64,000 bases of DNA from Phymorhynchus buccinoides (Eukaryota > Mollusca > Gastropoda > Neogastropoda > Raphitomidae). The notes under the pieces were generated by a model. It was given only the letters and a program-made list of their open reading frames with translations, ran no database searches and was not told where the DNA came from. This document shows, in pieces, positions 10,408 through 19,107 of this stretch (positions within the stretch are counted from its first letter, which is position 1; each line of letters starts with the position of its first letter). A program made the translations under genes and the position numbers. The stretch is taken from assembly GCA_017654935.2 (NCBI GenBank), contig CM065710.1, forward strand, positions 30,187,956-30,251,955. The letters are read 5' to 3'.

Positions 10408-10605
10408 CTTCAACATGCAACGCTCTGAGAAGCCCTTGTTGCAGACCTCGCACACGTGCGCCTTGCTCATGTGAGCGCGTCGCTTGTGGGTGTTGAGCGT
10501 GCCCAGCGTGACATACCCGTTCCCGCAAACGTCACACACGTAGCGCTTGTGCTGGTCACGGTGCGTCAACGCGTGCTGCCTGAGGCGTTGTTGAGAGTGG
10601 AACAC
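10408..10605 (-). CDS. Gene A, coding exon 4: C2H2 fingers 14 (end) to 16 (start)
   Basis: Exon of 198 bp (66 aa), phase 0. The acceptor is ...gtgttaag|GTGTTC and the donor TTGAAG|GTATGTAAGG, which is strong. It reads VFHSQQRLRQHALTH, completing finger 14 (C-x2-C-x12-H-x3-H across the exon 3/4 join). Then comes a full finger YVCDVCGNGYVTLGTLNTHK and the first half of finger 16, HVCEVCNKGFSERCMLK. Partial copies of its 3' edge (9848-9957) and 5' half (11853-11912) lie in the flanking introns. The acceptor has a weak pyrimidine tract, but the domain continuity is exact. Confidence 0.87.
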
Positions 10606-10625
10606 CTTAACACATAATATACAGT

Positions 10626-10800
10626 AATAACAATAATAATAATGAGGAAAATTTATATAGCACCCTTGGAACCTACTATGTAGGCTACAGGGCGCTTTAC
10701 ACAGAATTGAAATGGAATAAAAACATGAAACAAAAATCCAATAACATGAGCAGACAAAACAATACCGGTCAGACTTCGTTTGGCCGGTAGAAATGCACAT
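10626..10800 (-). mobile_element. LINE/SINE 3' tail fragment
   Basis: AAT repeats are followed by 'aaatttatatagcaccc' and 'cagggcgctttacac', the conserved tail of a retroposon family seen at 11926, 27415, 27783 and 47108. It sits directly beside the exon 4 acceptor. Confidence 0.6.
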
Positions 10801-10941
10801 AAAAATCAGCAACAACAACTTCTGTGACTACTACTACTACTATCACCACTACTACTACTACTACTTTTTGAAGGCCTAATACACGTATGCATTGTCACAC
10901 AATTCGCAAGCATGAAAATTCACAACAACCTACACACATAA

Positions 10942-11149
10942 CAGACCTGCTTACCCCCTACACAAGTCTTGAGTAGTCTGGTTAGCTGAAATGAGTAGTT
11001 TTGGTGCAAAATGTGTAGCTTTATTCATTAAACCATCAAACAATGTTCACTGAAAATGAGTAGTTAGAGCATTATTTTCAATTTTGAAGAGTAGTAGAGG
11101 TCCAAATTGAGTAGAATACTACTCGAAAAGAGTAAAGTAAACAGGTCTG
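10942..11149. mobile_element. CAGACCTG MITE, copy 2
   Basis: It has the same ends and interior as the copy at 8976. The flanks ACATAA and ATATAA differ by one base, supporting a 6-bp target duplication. It lies in gene A intron 3. Confidence 0.87.
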
Positions 11150-11159
11150 ATATAAACAA

Positions 11160-11590
11160 CACACACACACACGCACGCACACGCACACACACCATGCATA
11201 CATACATTCATATAGGGGCCTACATGAACGCATCACACGCACACACACAACACAAGCATGCGCACGCACACATACACCACACACACACGCACGCACACAC
11301 CATGCATACATACACTCATATAGGGGCCTACATCACACGCACAACATAAGCATGCGCACGCACACATACACCACACACACACCATGCATATGTATACACT
11401 CATATAGGGGCCTACATGAACGCATCACACGCACACACACACAACACAAACATGCGCACGCACACATACACACACACACACACACGCACGCACACACCAT
11501 GCATACATACACTCATATAGGGGCCTACATGAACGCATCACACACACACAACACAAACATGCGCACGCACACATACACCACACACACACG
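11160..11590. repeat. CA-rich tandem repeat of about 85-115 bp, 4 copies
   Basis: Four units each contain 'catataggggcctacat' (near 11208, 11316, 11399, 11512), embedded in CA/CG dinucleotide runs. Open frames here are repeat artefacts. Confidence 0.85.
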
Positions 11591-11852
11591 TGCGCGCACA
11601 TGGATGCGACTGGAGAACATCCAAAACCAGGCAAGGCAGGGACGGGGTCAGGGAGGCGTTGCCCCCCCTGAAACTGAAGAAAAAGCACATTCATACTCAA
11701 CCTGAAGCTTATTCCAGGCTTGTAAAGTGAGAATTCAACACTTTTTTCCCCCCTTGAACTTTGAATCCATTTTTGGGGGATGGTCAAAATTTTGGAAAAC
11801 AGGCGCTGCCTCGTATCCAAGGCAAGGTTGCATCCATGTAAAAACAATGACA

Positions 11853-11912
11853 AATGTCACACACGTAGCGCTTGTTGTTGATCACGATGCGTCAACGCGT
11901 GTTGCCTAAGTC
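11853..11912 (-). repeat. Partial copy of gene A exon 4 (5' half)
   Basis: About 55 bp match 10527-10583 of exon 4 ('cacacacgtagcgcttgt', 'gatgcgtcaacgcgtg') with small changes. It is followed at once by a LINE tail. No splice sites flank it, so it is a non-functional duplicate. Confidence 0.8.
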
Positions 11913-11925
11913 AGAATAAAATAAT

Positions 11926-12715
11926 TTAAATAATAATAATAATAATAACTCTTATATAGCGCCGTTCTCCTGGCGCAGCAGGACTCACAGCGCTTTACCA
12001 AAAAAACATACATACAATAATCATGAAGAAAAACAACATAATTATACAAAAGTGTAAACACAACCATACAAAAATCCATGAAAAAAACCAATTAGCCCAT
12101 TATCGCACTGCACTCACACATAGTCCAACTCAGCAAAAACTCACAGAGGGTGAACTGAAGGGGAGAAGACACAGGAGATCAACAGAGGTATTTTTTGAAG
12201 AGAACAGTTTTCAGGCCAGTTTTGAAAGAAGACAAAGATGGAGAGCTGCGGAGAGAGGAAGGGAGGTTGTTCCAGATGTGTGGTGCTTGGAAACGGAAAG
12301 CTCTGTTTCCAACTGTTTTGTATTTGGTGACAGGTGTGCAAAGAAGTTTGAGGCTACTTGATCTGAGGTTGCGTTCTGGTGTGTAGGCAGAGAGAAGAGA
12401 GGAGAGGTAGTCTGGAAGAGAGCCTTCGAAGTAGCGATAGGCAAGAGTGGCCACTTTGTACTCTACTCTAGCGTCAACAGGGAGCCAGTGCAGCTGTCTC
12501 AGCAGGGGTGTCGCTGAATCAGTCTTACGCTTTCTGAGCACAACCCTGGCAGCAGCATTCTGGACTCTCTGAAGACGTTTGACAGTAGAGAGAGGGAGAC
12601 CTGCAAGGACTGCATTGCAGTAATCAAGCCTGGACAGTATGAGAGAAACAGCAAGTTGTGTAGCAGCTTCAAGTGATAAGTATGAACGAATGGAACAAAG
12701 TCACCGAAGATGATA
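11926..12715 (-). mobile_element. LINE fragment: reverse transcriptase C-terminal part plus 3' UTR
   Basis: The minus-strand frame reads RSYLSLEAATQL, LILSRLDYCNAVLAGLPLS, KRLQRVQNAAARVV, LRQLHWLPVDARVEYKVATL, then APHIWNNLPSSLR and FKTGLKTVLF before a stop near 12179. SRLDYCN..L..LP, LQRVQNAAAR and LHWLPV are hallmark blocks after the palm domain of CR1/L2/RTE-like LINEs. The 3' UTR ends with 'ggcgctatataagag' and (ATT)n. It is 5'-truncated; the last 180 residues are open and fairly intact. Confidence 0.85.
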
Positions 12716-13094
12716 CACCTGCAGGTGTGATTTCTCTTTTATTAGAACCAGGTCTTGATCTCTGTCTGTTTATGAAAAAAAATGTTTTTTCATTCATAGT
12801 GCTTTTCTAAATGACTAGTTTTAAATGAGGCTTTATACCGAAATTATCTGCCCCTGTCTCGCGAACTCAAATGCGAACGCCACCTACTTAAGGTTATCGC
12901 CCTTGCCTGTCAGGAACAAGTGGTAGGTAGCCATAGAAGATTATCTGCTCCTGACTTGTCACCAGGGGGCATCGGCAGTTCGGCCCTAAAATTATCGCCC
13001 TTTCGTCTCGGCAAGGAGTAGTATAACGCCTCACGGGCTATTTCACGAACTGGGCAAACCATTTCATGAAAGGAACAATTTCACGGATTGGGCG
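12716..13094. other. Intron 3 sequence, no feature identified
   Basis: Diffuse repeats with 'ttatcgccc' and 'ctgcccctg' motifs. No coding or structured element could be supported. Confidence 0.4.
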
Positions 13095-13544
13095 CAAGGC
13101 CGGACCTAAGTTTTTAAGGGGTGGGGGCTAATTCATCGAAGGTGCAAAGTACCAAGACCCCTAGGGGTGTCCAGGGGCATACTCCCCCTGAAATGTTTTT
13201 AAATCCGAGAAGCAAAATAGTGCAATCTGGGCATGAAATAAAGGACTAGTGCCATTACTGTTCATACCCCTATTGAAACATGTTTTGAACCATTAAGTAC
13301 CTATCAACTGGTGGAGCTGATGGGTGCTAGGCATAGCCCTATCCCGAAACTCGATCAATTAGCGTTATTTGCCCCTGCTCTGGTGTGTCGGAGTCGGCCA
13401 CGGTGATTTCCGGTGTGGTTTACTCAAATTACAGGGGCAAAGTACTTGCTAAAGTGCACAAACTACGCACGGAAAACTCGCAAACCATGACGGATTACGA
13501 GCTGAGCTACAGCGGCTCCTCTTTCTCTTTACTGTCATAGTGTG

Positions 13545-13601
<57 letters not shown>

Positions 13602-13810
13602 TATGACCGGAAATCACCCGGATACGCAAGGGACATCACTTGTCTGAACCTTCTTACTTGGTTCTGGGATAGTGCTATAGCCTGTAAGGAAATTTTGCCG
13701 CTCGGGACATGAATTTTTTTTTTTTTTAGGGGAGGGGGGTGAGGAAAAAGGGTGGAGGCTGCAGCCCCCTAAGCCCCCCCCCCCCCCCTCACCCCGTAGG
13801 TCCGGCCCTG
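13095..13810. mobile_element. Probable hAT-like non-autonomous element
   Basis: The ends CAAGGCCGGACCTA and TAGGTCCGGCCCTG are near-perfect inverted repeats flanked by GGGCG on both sides. The interior holds a (GT)n tract (13543-13594) and G/C-rich low complexity. CAGGGCCGG-type ends are common in hAT MITEs. It could also be two abutting fragments. Confidence 0.55.
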
Positions 13811-13865
13811 GGGCGTAACAACTATGCATGACAACAACGCAAACAATAGCAATTTACCAGCTCAC

Positions 13866-14003
13866 CTTGGGACATTTCTTGCAGTGGAAGGCCTGCTCTT
13901 TGGTGTGGACAAGCCGGTGATCCTTGAGGTCGTTGCCGAAGTGGAACCCCTTCCCGCAGAAATCACACGTGAACTTGGGCTGACTGTGCGTGCGCACCGC
14001 GTG
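13866..14003 (-). CDS. Gene A, coding exon 3: C2H2 fingers 12 (end) to 14 (start)
   Basis: Exon of 138 bp (46 aa), phase 0. The donor is CCCAAG|GTGAGC. The acceptor is ...gactaactaag|CACGCG, whose 'ctaac' may double as a branch site very close to the AG. It reads HAVRTH, completing finger 12 (H-x4-H), then the full finger FTCDFCGKGFHFGNDLKDH, and ends FHCKKCPK, the first half of finger 14. Continuity of cysteine/histidine spacing with exons 2 and 4 is the main evidence. DIRS-1 lies just upstream in intron 2. Confidence 0.85.
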
Positions 14004-14155
14004 CTTAGTTAGTCACACACAAAAACAAAAACCAGTGATTTATTTTTTCAAGAGCTCGTTGCAAAACTCTACTTCCTTGCTTGTTTGCTTCGTGTTTGCT
14101 TAATTATGAGTTTTGATAATTTTTATTTGAAGAAATGAATAATTTTTATTTTGTA

Positions 14156-14365
14156 CAGGGCTCCCAATCGTCCTGCAAAACAAGGGGTCCCAGGGACTCC
14201 TTTGCTTACAGCATAGAGGGTCCTAGAGGGTCCCAGTGGCATTGCGAATGCAAAAAAGAATTTTTCTAGTGCATTCCTGGGACCCCCTGCACATTCTTTT
14301 ATAGAGTCCTACAGAATTTTAGTACTTCATAGACCCCCAAATGGGGGTCCCTACTGGGAGCCCTG
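14156..14365. mobile_element. hAT-like MITE with CAGGGCTCCCA ends
   Basis: Inverted ends CAGGGCTCCCA...TGGGAGCCCTG are 210 bp apart. The interior contains 'gggtcccagtggcattgcg' and 'gacccccaaatgggggtccc'. Broken copies lie at 50575-51300 and 57515-57595. I could not identify a clear 8-bp target duplication. Confidence 0.75.
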
Positions 14366-14380
14366 GTGTACCACTGTATT

Positions 14381-14627
14381 TTAACCCTTTCACCGCCAAA
14401 GTCGTATTTTAGCACCAAAATTTTTTTTGATACCTATGTCACTAAAAGGCATCAAATTGGGGTCTATTATCCAAAGACCCTAGTGTCTTAGTTGGGGAAG
14501 TAAGGATAGACCTTGTTTTATATCTGTCACAGAAGAATCCCCTATACTGTAGATGGATTTTGTTGTCTACCCAGGTAAATTCAATGGACATTTTTGGCTG
14601 AAATATGGCTGGCGGTGAAAGGGCTAA
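14381..14627. mobile_element. TTAA MITE (piggyBac-like), copy
   Basis: It starts TTAA-CCCTTTCACCGCCA and ends TGGCGGTGAAAGGG-CTAA, so the right TTAA has mutated. The interior matches 14972-15216. It is nearly adjacent to the hAT-like MITE at 14156. Confidence 0.9.
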
Positions 14628-14971
14628 AGGCTGCTTTAGTTGCCCTGGTGCTTTGCCCGTTGAAGGTTTAAGAATAAACCGAAATATCGCAATTTTATCA
14701 GGGTTTTTTTGGTTTTGTTTATATTGACAAAACAAAACAAAGTCACAATCAATCAATCAATCAATTATTGTCTTTTTATAAAATGCATGGCATAAATTAA
14801 TAAAAGGATATTTTTCTTGCTGTCACGATAAAAAAAAATAAAAAAATGTCAGGGCTCCCTTCTTTATTCCTCTTTAGGCAATGACCCCTCGAAACGTGAT
14901 TGGTGCATCGAGACCATGTGATCGAATCGCATCGTACAGTCGTGCGATTTAAGTGGACGTGTAGCAGGCCC

Positions 14972-15216
14972 TTAACCCTTTCACCGCCAAAGTCGCATTT
15001 TAGCACCACAGTGATTTAACACCTATGTCACTAAAAGGCATCAAATTGGGGTCTATTATTTAAAGACCCTATTGTCTTAGTTTCGGGGGTAAGGATAGAC
15101 CTTATTTTATATACGTCACAGAAGACTCCCCAATACTGCAGATGGATTTTGTTCTCTACCCAGGTAAATTTCATGGATTTTTTTGGCTGAAATAGGGCTG
15201 GCGGTGAAAGGGTTAA
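14972..15216. mobile_element. TTAA MITE (piggyBac-like), copy
   Basis: TTAA lies at both ends, with inverted ends CCCTTTCACCGCCA. The interior includes 'actaaaaggcatcaaattgg'. It is one of the best preserved copies. Confidence 0.92.
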
Positions 15217-15601
15217 GGTTATAGAAGTAAACAAGGAAGACTGAGTAGATATCAACTCTGGAGACGGGGAAAGGTGAGATAGATACTGAGTTAGAGTGCT
15301 AACTCTGGAGAAGAAAAAAATTCAATCATGCATACAATTACAAGTACAACAGGTCAGAAAATCTGACTTACTGTAAATTTCAGGTTATAAGGCGATATTT
15401 TGTTTTCAAATTTCGACCCATGCGCCTACTATTATACTAATAAATGAGGGCACCCTATTAGTGAACAAAATCGTGAGAAGAGAGGCAACGATTGCCGTGC
15501 TCAGTACAGTCTACTGTGAGTCAGACATGTATAGAAAGTGGCAACGAGTCGCCGATATGACGAATACTCGCGTTAAAATGCTTCAAAATCCTTATTATTG
15601 G

Positions 15602-15960
15602 TAGATTTTTATTAATCTTACTATCTATATAATTAAATACTTACCAACACTCAAAACAATAGCATAACATACCAATTGGCTGGAAAAACCTAAAGCGTAA
15701 ACGCTTAGTTACCAAATAACAAAGAGTAAGTCACTCTAGTGACCGTGGGGTTATGCCCCTTTCCCCACTTCCGGTCACGTACATCACTTCCGTTCCCAAC
15801 TCATTCCTATTTACCCTAGCATCAGGAGGGAGGTTGGGTGGGAACCTTTGGTTGTTTTGAGTGTTGGTAAGTATTTAATTATATAGATAGTAAGATTAAT
15901 AAAAATCTACCAATCTAATATAATCATACTGTACCAACACTCAAAACAATAGCAGACTAC
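15602..15960 (-). repeat. DIRS-1 right inverted terminal repeat and internal complementary region
   Basis: 15602-15660 ('ttattaatcttactatctat...') is repeated in inverse at 15852-15908. This is joined directly to 15911-15960, which is complementary to the far terminus at 22020-22064 ('tactgtaccaacactcaaaa'). 15660-15795 pairs with 21895-22030. This layout, with ITRs and an abutted copy of both tips, is diagnostic for DIRS1-like elements. Confidence 0.88.
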
Positions 15961-16130
15961 CAAAGAGGAGGAGGGTGATGCAATAAAGCGAACAAGGGCT
16001 GAATGAAAACTAAACATAGAATATACATTCAAATTCCCTACGAATCGCATCTTAAAAACCCGTAATACTCCAATCTCTTTTCCCCCATAGGTCATACATG
16101 ACTTACCCCAGAAGGGAATACTCACGAGAG

Positions 16131-17270
16131 TTAACAGGAGATGGGAGTACGAGCCACGACAGTACGCCTGATGGCATACGAGTCGTCCGACCTCTTGACG
16201 GATACGTCCCTCAGGTAGAAACTCAGAAACGTATTGACGGAACGCCAGGTGGCCGCCTCCATGACCTTGGCGAGGGGGACTCCTCGGGAGAGCGCCAGGG
16301 AAGCACTGATTGCCCTAACTTCATGCGCTCTGATGGGGTTGCCCGGCAAAGAAGAACTAGAACTGGCATAAGACAGCTTAACAGTTTCTACCAACCACCT
16401 AGAGATAGTAGACTTAGCTATGTCCTTGTCATACTTCTTGTTCAGAGAAATGAACAGACGTCTCTTAGAACCCCTGAAGGAACTAGTGCGGGACAGATAG
16501 TGTCTCAGGCAACGAACCGGACAAATATGGATCTCCGAGTCATCACTGCAAAGGATAGGATCTAGACTAGAGATCGTGACAGTCGCAGAATCTACATCGC
16601 CCGGTTGGGTCTTAGCCCTAAACTCAGGGAGAAGGGAGAGAGTAACTGACATACCAGCGGGGTCGAACTCAACATCCCGAGGGAGACCACTAAGAGAATG
16701 GATACCACTGACCCTACGAGTAGAAGCAAGAGCGATCAGGAAAAGGGTCTTGTAGGACAACAACTTAAGAGAAAGACTGCCCAAGGGCTCACATTTATCT
16801 CTTAGAAAGTTCAAGACTAGGAACACGTCCCACTGAGGAAAACGAACGCAACGAGAAGGAGTCCTAAGCCTGACTGCATCGATGAAGTGAGAAACATAAG
16901 GGGAAGCTAGAGCCGACACAGAGGGCGAACCAAGGGTCATCGAGATAGTGTTAGCAACCGAAGACTTGTAACCTGAAAGAGTCTTAGCCGAGAGACCTTT
17001 TTCCGAATACAGGTGTGACAAAAAATGAACAAACTCCACTGCGGACGGGCGCAGCGCATCGATCTTATGAGCTCTACAGTACAAAAACCACGAACGCCAG
17101 CGAAGGTTGTACAGGGTGTTCGTACTCTGTCTTCTGGAAGCTAGCAGGAGATCAACTGACCTCCTGGCGAAGCCTTGACGCAAAAGGCCTAATCTTATAG
17201 TCTCCAGGCGGTCAATTTGAGCACGTCTGGGTTTGTGTGTCCGACTCCTGTCCGAGGCTGCACCAGAGTT
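16131..17270 (-). CDS. DIRS-1 tyrosine recombinase
   Basis: Integrase of the lambda/XerD tyrosine recombinase superfamily, used by DIRS elements in place of a DDE integrase. An N-terminal core-binding part contains RQSTNTLYNLRWRSWFLYCR. Catalytic blocks follow: ASTRRVSGIHSL (first Arg), AHEVRAISASLA (His-x2-Arg) and ATWRSVNTFLSFYLRD (Trp and Tyr nucleophile). The frame is open to the stop at 16131 with no break. The recombinase frame is also open upstream across the RNase H region, but that part is the wrong frame for RNase H. The true start codon is uncertain; the recombinase-like sequence starts near 17270, overlapping the end of the RNase H frame. Confidence 0.85.
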   Translation of the reverse strand, partial: NSGAASDRSRTHKPRRAQIDRLETIRLGLLRQGFARRSVDLLLASRRQSTNTLYNLRWRSWFLYCRAHKIDALRPSAVEFVHFLSHLYSEKGLSAKTLSGYKSSVANTISMTLGSPSVSALASPYVSHFIDAVRLRTPSRCVRFPQWDVFLVLNFLRDKCEPLGSLSLKLLSYKTLFLIALASTRRVSGIHSLSGLPRDVEFDPAGMSVTLSLLPEFRAKTQPGDVDSATVTISSLDPILCSDDSEIHICPVRCLRHYLSRTSSFRGSKRRLFISLNKKYDKDIAKSTISRWLVETVKLSYASSSSSLPGNPIRAHEVRAISASLALSRGVPLAKVMEAATWRSVNTFLSFYLRDVSVKRSDDSYAIRRTVVARTPISC

Positions 17271-18280
17271 TTTGGGGTCAGATGGAGATGCAGAGGAGGA
17301 GCCTTTGCCAGGGCCAGAACCTCCGGAAACCAAGGACTGGTGGGCCAGAAGGGGGTGATCAGGATCAGCTGCGGGGAGTCCCTTGCCGCTTTCTCCAACA
17401 CCTTCGGGATCAGGGGTGTCGGAGGAAAAGCGTACGCGTCGAGGTTGGTCCAGCGGAACGTGAACGCGTTGCGTGCGTACGCCTGAGGGTCCTTGACCGG
17501 CGAGACGTACATGGGCAAGCGAGAGTTGTGACGAGTCGCAAACAGATCCAGCCAGGGCTTTCCCCAGAGATCCCACACTGGACGAAGGGCCTGATGAGCG
17601 ATGGTCCACTCCGTTGGAAGGATCTGGGAAGATCTGCTCAACTGATCCGCGATGACGTTCAGCTTGCCGGGCACAAACTCTACTGACAGGGAGATATCCT
17701 GGCTGTGAGCCCACAACAGAATGTCCTCGGCGGCGAGAGAGAGCGACGTCGATCTCGTCCCACCTTGACGACGCAGGTAGGAGAGGCAGGCTGTGTTGTC
17801 GCTTGCGACGGTTGCCCACTGGCGACGAAGGAGAGGTGCGAAGTGGAGGAGGGCGAGACGAACAGCCTCCATTTCCAGGAGGTTGATGTGCAGGAGGGCG
17901 TGCTCCGAAGACCAGAGACCCGAGATCTCGCTGTGGTCGATGTGGGCCCCCCATCCCGTTCTTGAGGCGTCCGTGAAGAGGAAGAACTGTGTTCTCAGCA
18001 CACGAATGGGGACCGAACTGTTCAGCCAAGACAGATCGAGCCACTGACGCACTGACTGACGAAACCAAGGGCCGACTGGGACAACACTCTCTAGCAGCGA
18101 TAGATCTGGAAAGAGGGCCGTCACTTGTCTCTGTAAGGCACGCTTGTGGAGTCTGCCCAGGGGGAGCAGCTCCGCCATCGACTCCATCAACCCTAAGACG
18201 CGCAGGCACTGACGAAGCGTAATCACTGGCGAGACGATCACCAAGTCCAAGGTTTCTGACAGAGTCTGAATTCTCTCTAG
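17195..18280 (-). pseudogene. DIRS-1 RNase H and C-terminal region (frame-shifted from RT)
   Basis: This frame encodes the connection domain (LLPLGRLHKRALQRQV), then RNase H with FTDASRTGWGAH, an EMEAVRLALLHF helix, SDNTACLSYLRRQG and NVIADQLSR, which provide the acidic active-site residues. A conserved DIRS C-terminal block follows (WGKPWLDLFATRHNSRLP, AYAFPP, LILITPFWPTSPWFPE). A slippage in the CT/AG-rich stretch near 18275-18285 separates it from the RT frame; in DIRS-2 the two are in one frame. The C-terminal block is sometimes described as DAM-methylase-like in this class, which I cannot confirm here. Confidence 0.85.
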
Positions 18281-18850
18281 AGAAGGGGAAACCCGAAAAC
18301 TTCACAGTGTCCACACGCATCCCGAGGTAGCAGAAATTCTGTTTGGGAGTGAGGTCCGACTTCTTGAGGTTGAGCTGGAACCCTAGAGTCTTTGCCAAGG
18401 ACACGATCTGAGAAGTGTGTGCTTCGCCTATCAGTTGACTGGAACCGAGGACGAGCCAATCGTCCAGGTACACGCGAAGACGCACCCCTCTTGCCCTTGC
18501 TAGGGCAGCGAATTGCCGAGTCACTTTTGTGAAGATCCAAGGGGCGGGGGACAAACCGAAGGGCAGGGCCCTGAACTGGAAAACATCTGCGTTCCACACG
18601 AAGCGAAGGAATTTCCGTCTCGACGGGTGTATGAGGATGTGAAAATATGCATCTCTCAGGTCTATTGAGGTGGCCCAGTCCCCGGGCTGAATGAAAGACC
18701 GAATGGAAGCCGCCGTCTCCATCTTGAAACGGACGGGGCGAAGAAATTTGTTGAGGGGAGAGAGATCCAGGACCGGTCTGAACCCTCCCGTCTTCTTGGG
18801 GACCGTGAAGAGACGGGAGTAGAATCCTGGACCTGGGTGTGCGGGATCAG
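18278..18850 (-). pseudogene. DIRS-1 reverse transcriptase palm/fingers
   Basis: RT domain of DIRS type: SRLFTVPKKTGGFRPVLDLS, the block IDLRDAYFHILIHPS with a catalytic Asp, RALPFGLSPAPWIF, and the active-site box VYLDDW. The Y-x-D-D core is intact. A second frameshift near 18840 detaches the N-terminal segment (VVRAGFRFMF...EPPLSRSP...LKGAVDL, in another frame down from 18997). The domain therefore cannot be made as one protein with gag-proximal and RNase H parts. Confidence 0.85.
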
Positions 18851-19107
18851 ATCGACCGCACCCTTGAGATGCAGAGACTCGACCTCTGCTTGGAGGATTA
18901 AAAGTCTCTCCGGGTCCGACGATGGAGGAAAAGAAATGGGAGAACGCGAGAGGGGTGGCTCTTGGAGGAACATGAACCGAAACCCTGCCCGCACCACCCG
19001 AAGAACCCAACCGTCGCCTACTAGGGTCTTCCATGCAGGTAGCGCTGCGCTCAGAGCGCCTACGCAGGAAGCAGGGGCGGTTGGAGGACTTTGGGAGGGT
19101 GCGGGCT

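Noticed and set aside
16131..19034. A single 967-aa protein from DIRS-1
   Set aside because: The frame is open throughout, but only its ends encode RT and recombinase. The middle is a non-coding reading of the RNase H region, which is encoded in a different frame.
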